The notes below the pieces were generated by a model. That model did no database searches. It worked only from the letters and a program-made list of their open reading frames with translations, and had not been told where the DNA came from. Shown piece by piece: positions 7,651-15,920 of a DNA stretch of 33,940 nt (position 1 is its first letter; each line of letters starts with the position of its first letter). The DNA is from Microvirga sp. (GTDB lineage Bacteria > Pseudomonadota > Alphaproteobacteria > Rhizobiales > Beijerinckiaceae), in the NCBI GenBank assembly GCA_029266525.1, contig JAQSWQ010000037.1:1-33940 (forward strand), given 5' to 3'. Both the position numbers and the translations under genes were made by a program.

Positions 7651-8731
7651 TTTGATTCTCCCTTTCGATCGCCGGATTTCCTTGTCCGGCAAAGACCAAT
7701 CCTGCTTCGCGAGGCCAGCCGACCTCGACCGCGTCGCCGACCTTCGGAACCGCCGCGTCGCCGCGATTCGGCATCTGCACGACGACACGGTCGGCCGGCG
7801 ACAGGCGCACATGCAGCTCGAGCACGGCGCCGAGATAGGACACGAATTCCACCCTGCCGGGGAGGCGGTTGTCCAGCGCATTCGTCGGCCCAAGGGTCAG
7901 GCGCTCGGGCCGGAGCGCGAGGGAGGCCGGGCCGGAGATGCCTTGCGTCAGGCTTGCGAGGCGAAGCCCCCCGGCGGTTTCGAAGGCGTCGGGGGCCGCG
8001 ACATGGCCATCGAGGAAGGTGCTGCGTCCGACGAAGCCCGCGACGAAACGGTCGGCGGGGCGCTCGTAGAGGTCGCGCTGGCTGCCGATCTGGCGGATCT
8101 CGCCATCGGCCATGACCACGAGCCGGTCGGCGACGGTGAGCGCCTCTTCCTGGTCGTGCGTGACCATGACGGTGGTAAGCCCCAACTGGCGCTGCAGCTC
8201 GCGAATCTCGATGCGCACCTCCTCGCGCAGCTTGGCATCGAGATTCGAGAGCGGCTCGTCGAGGAGGAGCACGTCGGGGCGGATCGCCAGGGCGCGTGCG
8301 AGCGCCACGCGCTGCTGTTGCCCGCCGGAGAGCTGCCGCGGCAGGCGTTCCGAGTAGCCTTCGAGGCGCACGAGCCGCAGCGCCTCCGCGCTTCGCGCCG
8401 CGGTTTCCGACTTGTCGAGCTTGCGCATCTCGAGTCCGAAGGCGACGTTCTCGGCGACCGTCATGTGCGGAAAGAGGGCGTAGCTCTGGAAGACCATGCC
8501 GGTGTTGCGCCGCCACGGCGGAAGATAGGTCACGTCGACGCCGCCGATGCGCGCGGAGCCGCCCGAGGGCTCGACGAAGCCGGCGATCATGCGCAGCGTG
8601 GTGGTCTTGCCGCAGCCCGATGGGCCGAGCAGCACGAGGAACTCGCCGTCCGCCACGTCGAGGCTGACGCTCCTGACCGCGTAGTGCTCGCCGTAGCGCT
8701 TCGAGAGGTCCCGGAGCTCGAGCTGCGCCAT
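7637..8731 (-). CDS. Polyamine-type ABC transporter ATP-binding protein (PotA family)
   Basis: A 364-residue ATPase. The Walker A is GPSGCGKT at residues 36-43, the signature is LSGGQQQR, Walker B is DVLLLDEPLSNLD, and the switch His lies in VMVTHDQEEA. The C-terminal about 120 residues form the TOBE/OB domain typical of PotA and other importers of this class (RPERLTLGP segment). I start at ATG 8731 because it overlaps the TGA of the upstream permease by one base (TGATG), a classic coupling arrangement; the longer upstream reading is the antisense-looking shadow of the permease. Its TGA overlaps the start of the binding-protein gene. Confidence 0.93.
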   Translation of the reverse strand: MAQLELRDLSKRYGEHYAVRSVSLDVADGEFLVLLGPSGCGKTTTLRMIAGFVEPSGGSARIGGVDVTYLPPWRRNTGMVFQSYALFPHMTVAENVAFGLEMRKLDKSETAARSAEALRLVRLEGYSERLPRQLSGGQQQRVALARALAIRPDVLLLDEPLSNLDAKLREEVRIEIRELQRQLGLTTVMVTHDQEEALTVADRLVVMADGEIRQIGSQRDLYERPADRFVAGFVGRSTFLDGHVAAPDAFETAGGLRLASLTQGISGPASLALRPERLTLGPTNALDNRLPGRVEFVSYLGAVLELHVRLSPADRVVVQMPNRGDAAVPKVGDAVEVGWPREAGLVFAGQGNPAIERENQNVEA

Positions 8732-9600
8732 CACACGACCTGCGAGATCTTGACGTATCGGTCGGTGACCAGCATCGCCGCCCCGATCAGCGCGATCTGC
8801 ATCACCGAGGCGGCGGCGACGGTCGGGTCGATCTTCCACTCGAGATATTGGAGGATCGCGATCGGGAGCGTCGTTCGCCCGGCGCCCACGAGGAAGAGGC
8901 TCATCTCGAGATTGCCGAAGGACATCACGAAGCCGAACATCGCGCCGGCCACGATGCCGGGCCGTATCGCCGGCAGCGTCACGCGGCGGAAGGTGGTCCA
9001 CGGCCCGGCGCCGAGGTTCTTCGCCGCCTCCTCGACGGTCGGATCGAACCCGGCGAGGCTCGCGGTGACGAGCCGCACCGCCCAGGGGATGACGATCAGC
9101 ACATGGGCGGCGACGAGGCCGTAGGTCGAGCCGAGGAGCGGCCAACCGGTCGCGATCTCGCTCTCGATCTGGAAGACGTAGATCGAGGTGCCGAGCACGA
9201 CGCCCGGCACCACGAGCGGCATCAGGAGGAGCGTGTTGACCGGAGCGCGCCCGCGGAAGCGCCGGCGCGCGATGGCGAGGCTTGCCGGGACGGCGAGGGC
9301 AAGCCCGACGGCGGTCGCCGCAACCCCGACCTGCAGGCTGAGGAGGAAGCCGCCGACGAAGCTTCGGTGGTTGAACACCGCGCCGAACCAGCGCAGCGAA
9401 TAACCCTCCGGCGGGAAGGAGGGGATCTCCTGCCGGAAGAAGGCAAGCCAGATCACAAGCGCGAGCGGCAGGAGGATGAAGCCGAGCGACAGCGCCGCCA
9501 CGCCGTCGAGCGCCCAGCGCCCGAGCCGGCTCGCGTCCAGCGGCCGCCGCACCGCGATGGCTCCGGCCTGAAGTCGATCCTGTGCGAGGGCGCTCGCCAC
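8731..9600 (-). CDS. Polyamine-type ABC transporter permease (PotC family)
   Basis: A 289-residue inner-membrane protein with six hydrophobic segments and the EAA loop VEEAAKNLGAGPWTTFRRVT in its second half. Features such as SLRWFGAVFNHRSF after the first span and the LLMPLVVPGVVLG segment match PotC/PotI permeases. It starts with GTG at 9600, only 4 nt after the stop of the amidohydrolase gene, and ends in the one-base stop/start overlap with the ATPase gene. Together with the 5577-6452 permease it should form the heterodimeric channel of the importer. Confidence 0.9.
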   Translation of the reverse strand: MASALAQDRLQAGAIAVRRPLDASRLGRWALDGVAALSLGFILLPLALVIWLAFFRQEIPSFPPEGYSLRWFGAVFNHRSFVGGFLLSLQVGVAATAVGLALAVPASLAIARRRFRGRAPVNTLLLMPLVVPGVVLGTSIYVFQIESEIATGWPLLGSTYGLVAAHVLIVIPWAVRLVTASLAGFDPTVEEAAKNLGAGPWTTFRRVTLPAIRPGIVAGAMFGFVMSFGNLEMSLFLVGAGRTTLPIAILQYLEWKIDPTVAAASVMQIALIGAAMLVTDRYVKISQVV

Positions 9601-9604
9601 GCGC

Positions 9605-10840
9605 TCAGTTCAGCCGATTCTTGTGGAACCGGCCGCCCTTCACGATCGCCGCGAGGTGCCGGCCCTGGCCCTGGAAGAGATCGAGATCCTTCAGAGGATC
9701 GCCGTCGAGCACGATGAGGTCGGCGAAGGCTCCGGGCTTCAGCGTGCCGAGCTTGCCCTCCTGGCGCAGCACCCTGGCGCCGATCGTCGTCGCCGAGCGG
9801 ATGATCTCGATCGGAGACACGACCTCGCGGCGCAGGAGGAACTCGCGGCTCTGCTCGACCTGGAGCGCGCCGAGGAGGTCGCTGCCGTAGGCGACCGGCA
9901 CGCCGGCCCGCTTGCAGATCTCGAGCGAGCGCAAGCCGCCGTCGATGACGAGGTCGTTCTTGGCGAGCATGTCGGCGGTCATGCCGTACTCGGCCGCGCG
10001 CTCGCGCATGGCGTAGTAGGCGACGAGGTTGGCGATTAGGATCATGCCCTTCTCGGCCATGAGCTTGGCGGAAGGCTCGTCGATCAGGTTGCCGTGCTCG
10101 ATCGTGCGCACGCCGGCATGGGCGGCGCGGGTGATCGCCTCCGGCGTATAGGCGTGGGCGCAGACATAGCGGCCGAAAGCCTGCGCCTCCTCGACCGCGG
10201 CCGCGACTTCGGGCGGGCTGAACTGGAGCGAATCGAGCGGGTCGTAAGGGCTTGCGACGCCGCCCGACATCATGATCTTCACGTGGTCGGCGCCCTGGCG
10301 CATCTGCTCGCGTGCGGCCTTGCGCACCTCGGACACGCCGTCCGACACCGCCATGGTGTAGGCCATGGCATTGCAGCAATGGCAGCGCGTGCCGAAATCG
10401 GTGCGCCGGCGCGGATCGGAATGGCCGCCGGTCGGCCCGATCGCCTGGCCGGCGATGAAGAGCCGCGGCCCGGGCACGTTGCCCTGCTCGACCGCCGTCT
10501 TGATGCCCCAGTCGGCGCCGCCGGTGTCGCGCACGGTGGTGAAGCCGCGGTCGATCATGCCGCGCATGAGCTCGACGGCGCGGGCGGTCATCAGCGTCAG
10601 CGGCACGGCCTCGAGGAAGCGGATGTTCACCTCGCTCAGGAAGACATGCACGTGGCTGTCGATGAGGCCGGGCATCAGCGTGCGGCCGCCGCAATCGACC
10701 ACCTCGGCGCCTTCGGCCTTGATCGGCTTGTCCGAGCTCTCGCGGATGCGGTCGCCCTCGACCAGGATCTCGAACCCGTCCTGAAGCTCGCCCAGCTCGG
10801 GCTCGAGCATCTTGAAGTTCCGGAACAGCAGCTGCGCCAT
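9605..10840 (-). CDS. Metal-dependent amidohydrolase (imidazolonepropionase/prolidase-like)
   Basis: A 411-residue enzyme of the amidohydrolase superfamily. The metal-ligand HxH is DSHVH (His63, His65) after the typical MPGLID lead; a Lys in HVKIMMSGG fits the carbamylated bridging lysine; CAHAY and IEHGN provide the other two His; YGSDLL gives the catalytic Asp. The C-terminal GTLKPGAFADLIVLDGDP closes the beta-sandwich domain, as in this family. I start at ATG 10840 because GGAGG lies 7-8 bases upstream. It leads the ABC importer operon, with a 4-nt gap to the permease gene, so it probably hydrolyses the imported amide or cyclic amide/dipeptide in the cytoplasm. No signal peptide is seen. 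The exact substrate is unknown. Confidence 0.88.
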   Translation of the reverse strand: MAQLLFRNFKMLEPELGELQDGFEILVEGDRIRESSDKPIKAEGAEVVDCGGRTLMPGLIDSHVHVFLSEVNIRFLEAVPLTLMTARAVELMRGMIDRGFTTVRDTGGADWGIKTAVEQGNVPGPRLFIAGQAIGPTGGHSDPRRRTDFGTRCHCCNAMAYTMAVSDGVSEVRKAAREQMRQGADHVKIMMSGGVASPYDPLDSLQFSPPEVAAAVEEAQAFGRYVCAHAYTPEAITRAAHAGVRTIEHGNLIDEPSAKLMAEKGMILIANLVAYYAMRERAAEYGMTADMLAKNDLVIDGGLRSLEICKRAGVPVAYGSDLLGALQVEQSREFLLRREVVSPIEIIRSATTIGARVLRQEGKLGTLKPGAFADLIVLDGDPLKDLDLFQGQGRHLAAIVKGGRFHKNRLN

Positions 10841-10904
10841 GATGGTCCTCCGCGAAGCCGCCATAGGACAACGGGGCGGGGGCGGGGGCAAGAGCGATCA
10901 ACCT

Positions 10905-11062
10905 CCTCTCCCCGCTAGCGGGGAGAGGCCGACTCGGGCGAAGCCCGAGCGGGTGAGGGGCTGTCGACGATAGAGGGCGACCGTCGACAGCCCCTCACCC
11001 TCGCCCTTCGGGCTCGCCTCGTGCCCTCGGCACGAGGCCCTCTCCCCGCAAGCGGGGAGAGG
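10905..11062. repeat. Structured palindromic repeat, copy 1 of the GGGGAGAGG family
   Basis: A 158-bp element between yejF and the amidohydrolase gene. Order: a 24-base perfect palindrome of CCTCTCCCCGC type; a hairpin CTCGGGC-GAA-GCCCGAG; a central 17-bp stem (GTGAGGGGCTGTCGACG and complement) around a 12-base loop; a GCCC-TTC-GGGC piece; a hairpin CCTCGTGCC-CTC-GGCACGAGG; and a closing CCTCTCCCCGC/GCGGGGAGAGG hairpin. The other copies at 15921, 18045 and 27601 share this plan with different but paired arm sequences. No U tract follows either end, so a simple terminator is unlikely. Confidence 0.9.
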
Positions 11063-11071
11063 TGAAGGAAG

Positions 11072-12700
11072 CTACTCCCGCACCACGCCCGCGTCGGCCG
11101 TCTCGAGATCGAAGGCCGCCGCGAACAGCGCCCGGGTGTATTCGTTCTCCGGCTGCCTGAAGATGCGCTCGGCCGAGCCCTCCTCGACGACCTTGCCGTC
11201 CTGCATGACCACGACGTGGTTGGCGAGCGCGCGGACCACCTTGAGGTCGTGGCTTATGAACATGTAGGCGAGCTTCTTGCGCTTTTGCAGATCGCGCAGG
11301 AGCTCGACGATCTGGGCCTGCACCGACATGTCGAGCGCCGAGGTCGGCTCGTCGAGCACGACGAATTGCGGGTCGAGCGCCATGGCGCGGGCGATCGCGA
11401 TGCGCTGGCGCTGCCCGCCCGAGAACTCGTGCGGATAGCGGTCCATGGTGGCGGGGTCGATGCCGACGTCGTCGAGCGCCTGCGCGACCGCCTGCCGGCG
11501 CGCGCGAAGCGAGAGCCCGCGCTTCTGCACGAGGAGGCCCTCCTCGACGATCTCGGCGACCGAGAGGCGCGGCGAGAGCGAGCCGTAAGGGTCCTGGAAG
11601 ACCACCTGCATGTCCTTGCGCAGGCGCCGGATCTCTTTCGCCTTCAGCTCGTCCAAGCGCTTGCCGAGGAAGACGATCGGCCCGTTCGAGGAGACGAGGC
11701 GCAGCAGCGCGAGGCCGAGCGTTGTCTTGCCCGAGCCCGACTCGCCGACGACGCCGACGGTCTCGCCCTCGCGCACCGCGATCGAGACGCCGTCGACCGC
11801 CTTCACATGGCCGACCGTGCGGCGCAGGAAGCCGCGCCTGATCGGAAACCACACCCTGATCGGACCGGCCTCGACGATGATCGGGGCGGTCGAGGCGACC
11901 GGCTCGGCGCGGCCCTTCGGCTCGGCCGCCAGCAGCTTCTGCGTGTAGGCGTGCCTGGGCCGCTCGAACACCTCTGCGACCGGCCCCTGCTCGACGATCT
12001 TGCCTTGGGTCATCACGCAGACCCGGTCGGCGACCTTGCGCACGATGCCGAGGTCGTGGGTGATGAACAGCATCGCCATCCCGAGACGCGCCTTGAGCTC
12101 GGCGAGGAGCTTCAGGATTTGCGCCTGCACCGTGACGTCGAGCGCGGTCGTCGGCTCGTCGGCGATGAACAGGTCGGGCTCGTTCGCGAGCGCCATGGCG
12201 ATCATGACCCGCTGGCGCTGCCCGCCCGAGAGCTGGTGCGGGTAGGCGTCGAGGCGGCTCTTGGCGTTGCGGATGCCAACGAGGTCGAGCATCTCCAGTG
12301 TGCGCTCCCGCGCCTCGCGCTCGGAGAGGCGCCGATGCAGGCGCAGAATTTCGCCGACCTGCCGCTCGACCGTGTGGAGCGGGTTGAGCGAGGTCATCGG
12401 CTCCTGGAACACCATGGTGATCTCGTCGCCGCGCACGGCGCGCATCTCGTCCTCGGAGGCGCGCATGAGGTCGCGGCCCTTGAACAGGATCTCGCCCGAG
12501 GGGTGGTGCGCCGCGGGATAGGGCAGGAGCTTCAGGACGGAGAGCGCCGAGACCGACTTGCCGGACCCGGATTCGCCGACCAGCGCCACCGTCTCGCCGG
12601 GCATCACCTCGAACGAGATGCGGTCGACCGCAAGCGTCTCCGTCGCGCCGTGGCGGAAGGCGACGGAGAGGTCGCGGACGGAGAGGAGGGGTTCGGTCAC
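11072..12700 (-). CDS. yejF: Peptide ABC transporter ATP-binding protein, two fused ATPase domains (YejF)
   Basis: A 542-residue protein made of two complete ATPase domains, the layout of YejF. Domain 1 has Walker A GESGSGKS (42-49), signature LSGGQRQR and Walker [13 protein letters not shown]; domain 2 has a second [16 protein letters not shown] and [12 protein letters not shown]. Each domain ends in the oligopeptide/dipeptide-type tail ([26 protein letters not shown]). It powers the YejABEF importer for peptides; in enterobacteria this system takes up microcin C, and in Sinorhizobium it affects tolerance of host antimicrobial peptides. The GTG start at 12700 overlaps the TGA of the PIN-toxin gene by 4 nt (GTGA), which supports the start and means that the toxin gene lies in the same message. 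Confidence 0.93.
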   Translation of the reverse strand: MTEPLLSVRDLSVAFRHGATETLAVDRISFEVMPGETVALVGESGSGKSVSALSVLKLLPYPAAHHPSGEILFKGRDLMRASEDEMRAVRGDEITMVFQEPMTSLNPLHTVERQVGEILRLHRRLSEREARERTLEMLDLVGIRNAKSRLDAYPHQLSGGQRQRVMIAMALANEPDLFIADEPTTALDVTVQAQILKLLAELKARLGMAMLFITHDLGIVRKVADRVCVMTQGKIVEQGPVAEVFERPRHAYTQKLLAAEPKGRAEPVASTAPIIVEAGPIRVWFPIRRGFLRRTVGHVKAVDGVSIAVREGETVGVVGESGSGKTTLGLALLRLVSSNGPIVFLGKRLDELKAKEIRRLRKDMQVVFQDPYGSLSPRLSVAEIVEEGLLVQKRGLSLRARRQAVAQALDDVGIDPATMDRYPHEFSGGQRQRIAIARAMALDPQFVVLDEPTSALDMSVQAQIVELLRDLQKRKKLAYMFISHDLKVVRALANHVVVMQDGKVVEEGSAERIFRQPENEYTRALFAAAFDLETADAGVVRE

Positions 12701-13164
12701 GCCCGCCTCGCAAAGATATCGTCCATCGTAAACGGCCCGAGCGCGATCGCCGGCGGCCCTCTCGGCGTATCGAGACGGCCATCGTCGGAGACGACGCAAT
12801 CGCAACGGAGCCCGCGAGCGGTCGCGACATGGATCGCGTCGGGCAGGCGAATCGAGAGTCGACTTGCGCGCACGCGCGCGGCTTCGATCAACACCGCCCG
12901 CTCGATCGGCATGACGTCGAACCCGGCGCCAGGTTGGATAACCGCGAGATAGGCATCGATGATGGCCAGCGCCTCCTCCTGGAACGGCTTCACCAGCAAC
13001 TCCGCCAAGGTGATCTCGCTTGTTGCGCCGTGGATGCGGCCGTCCTCAACCGCATCCAGAACCCAGCGCGCATGATCGGATCGCGCGCTGACGTGCTCGT
13101 AGGCCGCGATGAAGACGTTGGTGTCGAGATAGACCCGCGGGACGCTCGTCACCGGCGAGTCCAC
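12697..13164 (-). CDS. PIN-domain toxin (VapC-like ribonuclease)
   Basis: A 155-residue protein with the PIN fold acidic residues in the right places: YLDTNVFIAAYE (Asp14), TLAELL (Glu55), LPDAIHVATA (Asp109) and VVSDDGRL (Asp127). These coordinate Mg2+ in RNases of toxin-antitoxin systems. The start at GTG 13164 gives a 16-nt overlap with the antitoxin gene; a second GTG at 13152 would give a 4-nt GTGA overlap and lose only four residues, so either start is possible. The stop overlaps the yejF start by 4 nt. The immediately upstream HTH gene is its likely antitoxin. It sits between yejE and yejF, which normally are neighbours. Sure about the PIN domain; toxin function is inference. Confidence 0.88.
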   Translation of the reverse strand: MDSPVTSVPRVYLDTNVFIAAYEHVSARSDHARWVLDAVEDGRIHGATSEITLAELLVKPFQEEALAIIDAYLAVIQPGAGFDVMPIERAVLIEAARVRASRLSIRLPDAIHVATARGLRCDCVVSDDGRLDTPRGPPAIALGPFTMDDIFARRA

Positions 13165-13556
13165 TCGTCGCGCAGAGCGTCGACGTGCTCGCGGATCTCA
13201 TCCGCGGTGGCGAAGTGGGGACGGCGCACATGATAGAAGCGCGAGAAATGACCGCGCGCGTCGCCGGCTCGCGGCTCAAGTCGGCCTGCCTTCCTTTCCC
13301 CCGTGGTCGCAGGCGTCTCCGGCTCGGCTAGCCCCTCCGGCTTGCCGGACGGGCGTGCGTGCATTTCCGCCAGCGTCGTCGCATCGATCCCGGGGACGCC
13401 GTTGCGTTCGGCGGCGCGCACGAGGTCTCGCCAATACTCCGCCGGAATCGATCCGCGGCGCTTCATCTCGCTCGCTGTCGAGGGACGCACGCCGAGGAAG
13501 CGCGCGACCGCGGTCGGCCCGCCCAGAGCAGAAAAGATGTCAGAAACCGTCGTCAT
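13149..13556 (-). CDS. HTH-domain antitoxin with VapB-like C-terminal tail
   Basis: A 135-residue protein of three parts. Residues 3-60 form a YdaS/Cro-like helix-turn-helix of the kind named carph-isopro in public annotation: DIFSALGGPTAVARFLGVRP followed by the recognition-helix region STASEMKRRGSIPAEYW. Residues 65-100 are a Pro/Glu/Gly-rich linker without predicted structure. The last about 35 residues (FYHVRRPHFATADEIREHVD then LRDEWTRR) look like the toxin-binding helix of VapB/Phd-type antitoxins. Its 3' end overlaps the PIN gene by 16 nt. No ribosome site precedes the ATG at 13556; the likely promoter places the transcript start right next to the ATG, so it may be leaderless. Antitoxin role is inferred from context. 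Confidence 0.82.
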   Translation of the reverse strand: MTTVSDIFSALGGPTAVARFLGVRPSTASEMKRRGSIPAEYWRDLVRAAERNGVPGIDATTLAEMHARPSGKPEGLAEPETPATTGERKAGRLEPRAGDARGHFSRFYHVRRPHFATADEIREHVDALRDEWTRR

Positions 13557-13563
13557 GAAAGAG

Positions 13564-13592
13564 CTGTAACACGAAACATGTTTGATCGTCCA
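13564..13592 (-). promoter_or_regulatory. Candidate toxin-antitoxin promoter with operator palindrome in the spacer
   Basis: On the minus strand TGGACG (13592-13587) and TTACAG (13569-13564) are separated by exactly 17 bases. The spacer contains the perfect 10-bp palindrome AAACATGTTT (13574-13583). The predicted transcript start is about one base before the antitoxin ATG, which fits the absence of a ribosome site. This 55-nt gap is visibly richer in A+T than the flanking genes. Autoregulation by the HTH antitoxin is inference. Confidence 0.5.
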
Positions 13593-13611
13593 GATATTGT
13601 GGTCGGCGGCC

Positions 13612-14796
13612 TCACCCGAACGTCTTCCTTGGGTCGAACGCGTCGCGCACCGCCTCGCCGATGAAGATCAGGAGCGAGAGGATGAAGGCGATGACGAAGA
13701 AGCCGGCAAGCCCGAGCCAGGGGGCCTGGAGGTTTGCCTTGCCCTGGGCGAGCAGCTCGCCGAGCGACGGCGAGCCCGGCGGCAGGCCGAAGCCGAGGAA
13801 GTCGAGCGAGGTCAGCGTGGTGATCGAGCCGTTGAGGATGAAGGGCAGGAAGGTCAGCGTCGCGACCATGGCGTTCGGCAACAGGTGCTTGAACATGATG
13901 GTCACGTTGCCGAGGCCGAGCGCGCGCGCCGCACGCACGTATTCGAAGTTCCGCCCGCGCAGGAACTCGGCCCGCACCACGCCGACGAGCGAGACCCAGG
14001 AGAACAGGAGCAAGATGCCGAGCAGCACCCAGAAGCTTGGCGTGATCACGGCCGAGATGATGATCAGCACGTAGAGCGAGGGGATCGAGGTCCAGATCTC
14101 GATCACGCGCTGGAAGAGAAGGTCGGTCCAGCCGCCGAAATAGCCCTGCACGGCTCCCGCCGCGACGCCGATCACCGAGGAGATGCCGGCAAGGATCAGC
14201 CCGAACAGCACCGAGATGCGGAAGCCGTAGATGAGGCGCGCGACGACGTCGCGGCCCTGGTCGTCGGTGCCGAGCCAGTTCCATTCGATGTCCCTGCAGC
14301 CCGTGCCGCCGCTGCGCTCGGCGATCGCGCGGCATTGCTCGTCCGAGAGCCGCCAGGTCGGTGGGGCGGGGGCGGGAACCGGCAGGTCGAGGTTGTGGGT
14401 GTTGTATGAGAAGCGGATCGGCGGCCAATAGGCGTTGCCGTTGTCGCCGATCTCCTTGGCGATCACCGGGTCGCGGTAGTCGGTGCGGGCGAGAAAGCCG
14501 CCGAACTTCTCTTCCGGATAATCGACGAAGACCGGGAAGAGCCACTCGCCCTTGTAGTGCACCGCGATCGGCCGGTCGTTGGCGATGAGCTCGGCGAAGA
14601 GCGAGAGCACGAACAGCACCATGAAGAGCCAGAACGACCAGTAGCCGCGCCGGTTTGCCCTGAAGTTCCGCCAGCGCCGCCGGTTGATCGGCGAGAGCTT
14701 GATGAAGCCCTGGCGCGGCAGGGGCGGCGCGACCGGCGCCGCGGCCGGCGAGGCTATGGGTACGTTGTCGAGCTCGGGCGTCTTGACGTCGTTCAC
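13612..14796 (-). CDS. yejE: Peptide ABC transporter permease (YejE)
   Basis: A 394-residue inner-membrane permease. The N-terminus has the YejE hallmark: after a Pro/Ala-rich lead, a basic NRRRWRNFRANRRGYWS segment before the first membrane span, then a long periplasmic loop of about 120 residues with EKFGGFLARTDYRDP and the WLGTDDQGRDVVARLIYGFR motif common to OppC/DppC/YejE permeases. Five further spans follow, with the EAA loop in RAARALGLGNVTIMFKHLLP. The GTG start at 14796 is 3 nt after the yejB stop. In other genomes yejF follows directly; here the antitoxin and toxin genes intervene. Confidence 0.93.
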   Translation of the reverse strand: MNDVKTPELDNVPIASPAAAPVAPPLPRQGFIKLSPINRRRWRNFRANRRGYWSFWLFMVLFVLSLFAELIANDRPIAVHYKGEWLFPVFVDYPEEKFGGFLARTDYRDPVIAKEIGDNGNAYWPPIRFSYNTHNLDLPVPAPAPPTWRLSDEQCRAIAERSGGTGCRDIEWNWLGTDDQGRDVVARLIYGFRISVLFGLILAGISSVIGVAAGAVQGYFGGWTDLLFQRVIEIWTSIPSLYVLIIISAVITPSFWVLLGILLLFSWVSLVGVVRAEFLRGRNFEYVRAARALGLGNVTIMFKHLLPNAMVATLTFLPFILNGSITTLTSLDFLGFGLPPGSPSLGELLAQGKANLQAPWLGLAGFFVIAFILSLLIFIGEAVRDAFDPRKTFG

Positions 14797-14799
14797 GCC

Positions 14800-15915
14800 T
14801 CAGGCCTCCCGGGTCTCGAAATCGATGCGCGGATCAATCCAGGTGTAGGTGAGGTCCGAGAGGAGGTTCACCACGAGGCCGAGGAGCGAGAAGATGTACA
14901 GGTTCGCGAACACCACGGGATAGTCGCGGTTGACGATCGACTCGAAGGAGAGGAGGCCGAGCCCGTCGAGCGAGAAGATGGTCTCGATGAGGAGCGAGCC
15001 CGCGAAGAAGGCGTGGATGAAGGCGCCGGGAAAGCCCGCGATCACGATCAGCATCGCATTGCGGAACACGTGGCCATAGAGCACCTGCCGCTCGGACAAC
15101 CCCTTCATGCGCGCGGTCAGCACGTATTGCTTGCGGATCTCGTCGAGGAAGGAGTTCTTGGTGAGCAGCGTCGAGGTTGCGAAGGCGCCGAGCGCCATCG
15201 CCACGATCGGCAGCGTGATGTGCCAGAAATAGTCGGCGACCTTCCCCCAGAGCGACAGCTCGTTCCAGTTGTCGGACCAGAGGCCCCTGAGCGGGAAGAT
15301 CTGCCAGAACGAGCCGCCGGCGAAGAGCACGATGAGGAGGATCGCGAACAGGAAGCCCGGGATGGCGTAGCCGACGATGACGACGGCGGAGGTCCATACG
15401 TCGAAGGGCGAGCCGTCGCGCACGGCCTTGCGGATGCCGAGCGGGATCGAGATGGCGTAGGACAGGAGCGTCATCCACAAGCCCAGCGTGATCGAGACCG
15501 GCAGCTTCTCCTTGATGAGCTGCAGCACCGAGACGTCGCGGAAGTAGCTCTTGCCGAAATCGAAGCGGGCATAGTCCCAGATCATCTTGGCGAAGCGCTC
15601 ATGGGCGGGCTTGTCGAAGCCGAACTGCCGCTCGAGCGACTGGATGAAGCCAGGGTCGAGCCCCTGGGCGCCGCGATAGCGCGAGGTCGAGGCGTCGGCC
15701 GCGCCGACGCCGGGCCGCTGCGCCGCCGCGCCGGAGAGGTCGCCGCCGGCGCCGGAGACGCGTGCGGTGGCGCCCGCGTCCACCCCCTGCAGCTGCGCGA
15801 TGATGCGCTCGACCGGCCCGCCCGGCGCGAACTGCACCACGACGAAGGACAACAGCATGATCCCGAACAGGGTCGGGATCATGAGGAGGATGCGGCGGGC
15901 GATGTAGGCGAGCAT
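14800..15915 (-). CDS. yejB: Peptide ABC transporter permease (YejB)
   Basis: A 371-residue permease that opens [20 protein letters not shown], the standard first span of YejB/DppB proteins, followed by [12 protein letters not shown]. As in YejB, a long Gly/Ala-rich periplasmic insertion (about residues 43-85) precedes [20 protein letters not shown] and the FGKSYFRD motif. The EAA loop and the [19 protein letters not shown] segment are conserved. It is followed within 3 nt by yejE and preceded by a 274-nt gap that holds a long inverted repeat. Confidence 0.93.
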   Translation of the reverse strand: MLAYIARRILLMIPTLFGIMLLSFVVVQFAPGGPVERIIAQLQGVDAGATARVSGAGGDLSGAAAQRPGVGAADASTSRYRGAQGLDPGFIQSLERQFGFDKPAHERFAKMIWDYARFDFGKSYFRDVSVLQLIKEKLPVSITLGLWMTLLSYAISIPLGIRKAVRDGSPFDVWTSAVVIVGYAIPGFLFAILLIVLFAGGSFWQIFPLRGLWSDNWNELSLWGKVADYFWHITLPIVAMALGAFATSTLLTKNSFLDEIRKQYVLTARMKGLSERQVLYGHVFRNAMLIVIAGFPGAFIHAFFAGSLLIETIFSLDGLGLLSFESIVNRDYPVVFANLYIFSLLGLVVNLLSDLTYTWIDPRIDFETREA

Positions 15916-15920
15916 GGCTA

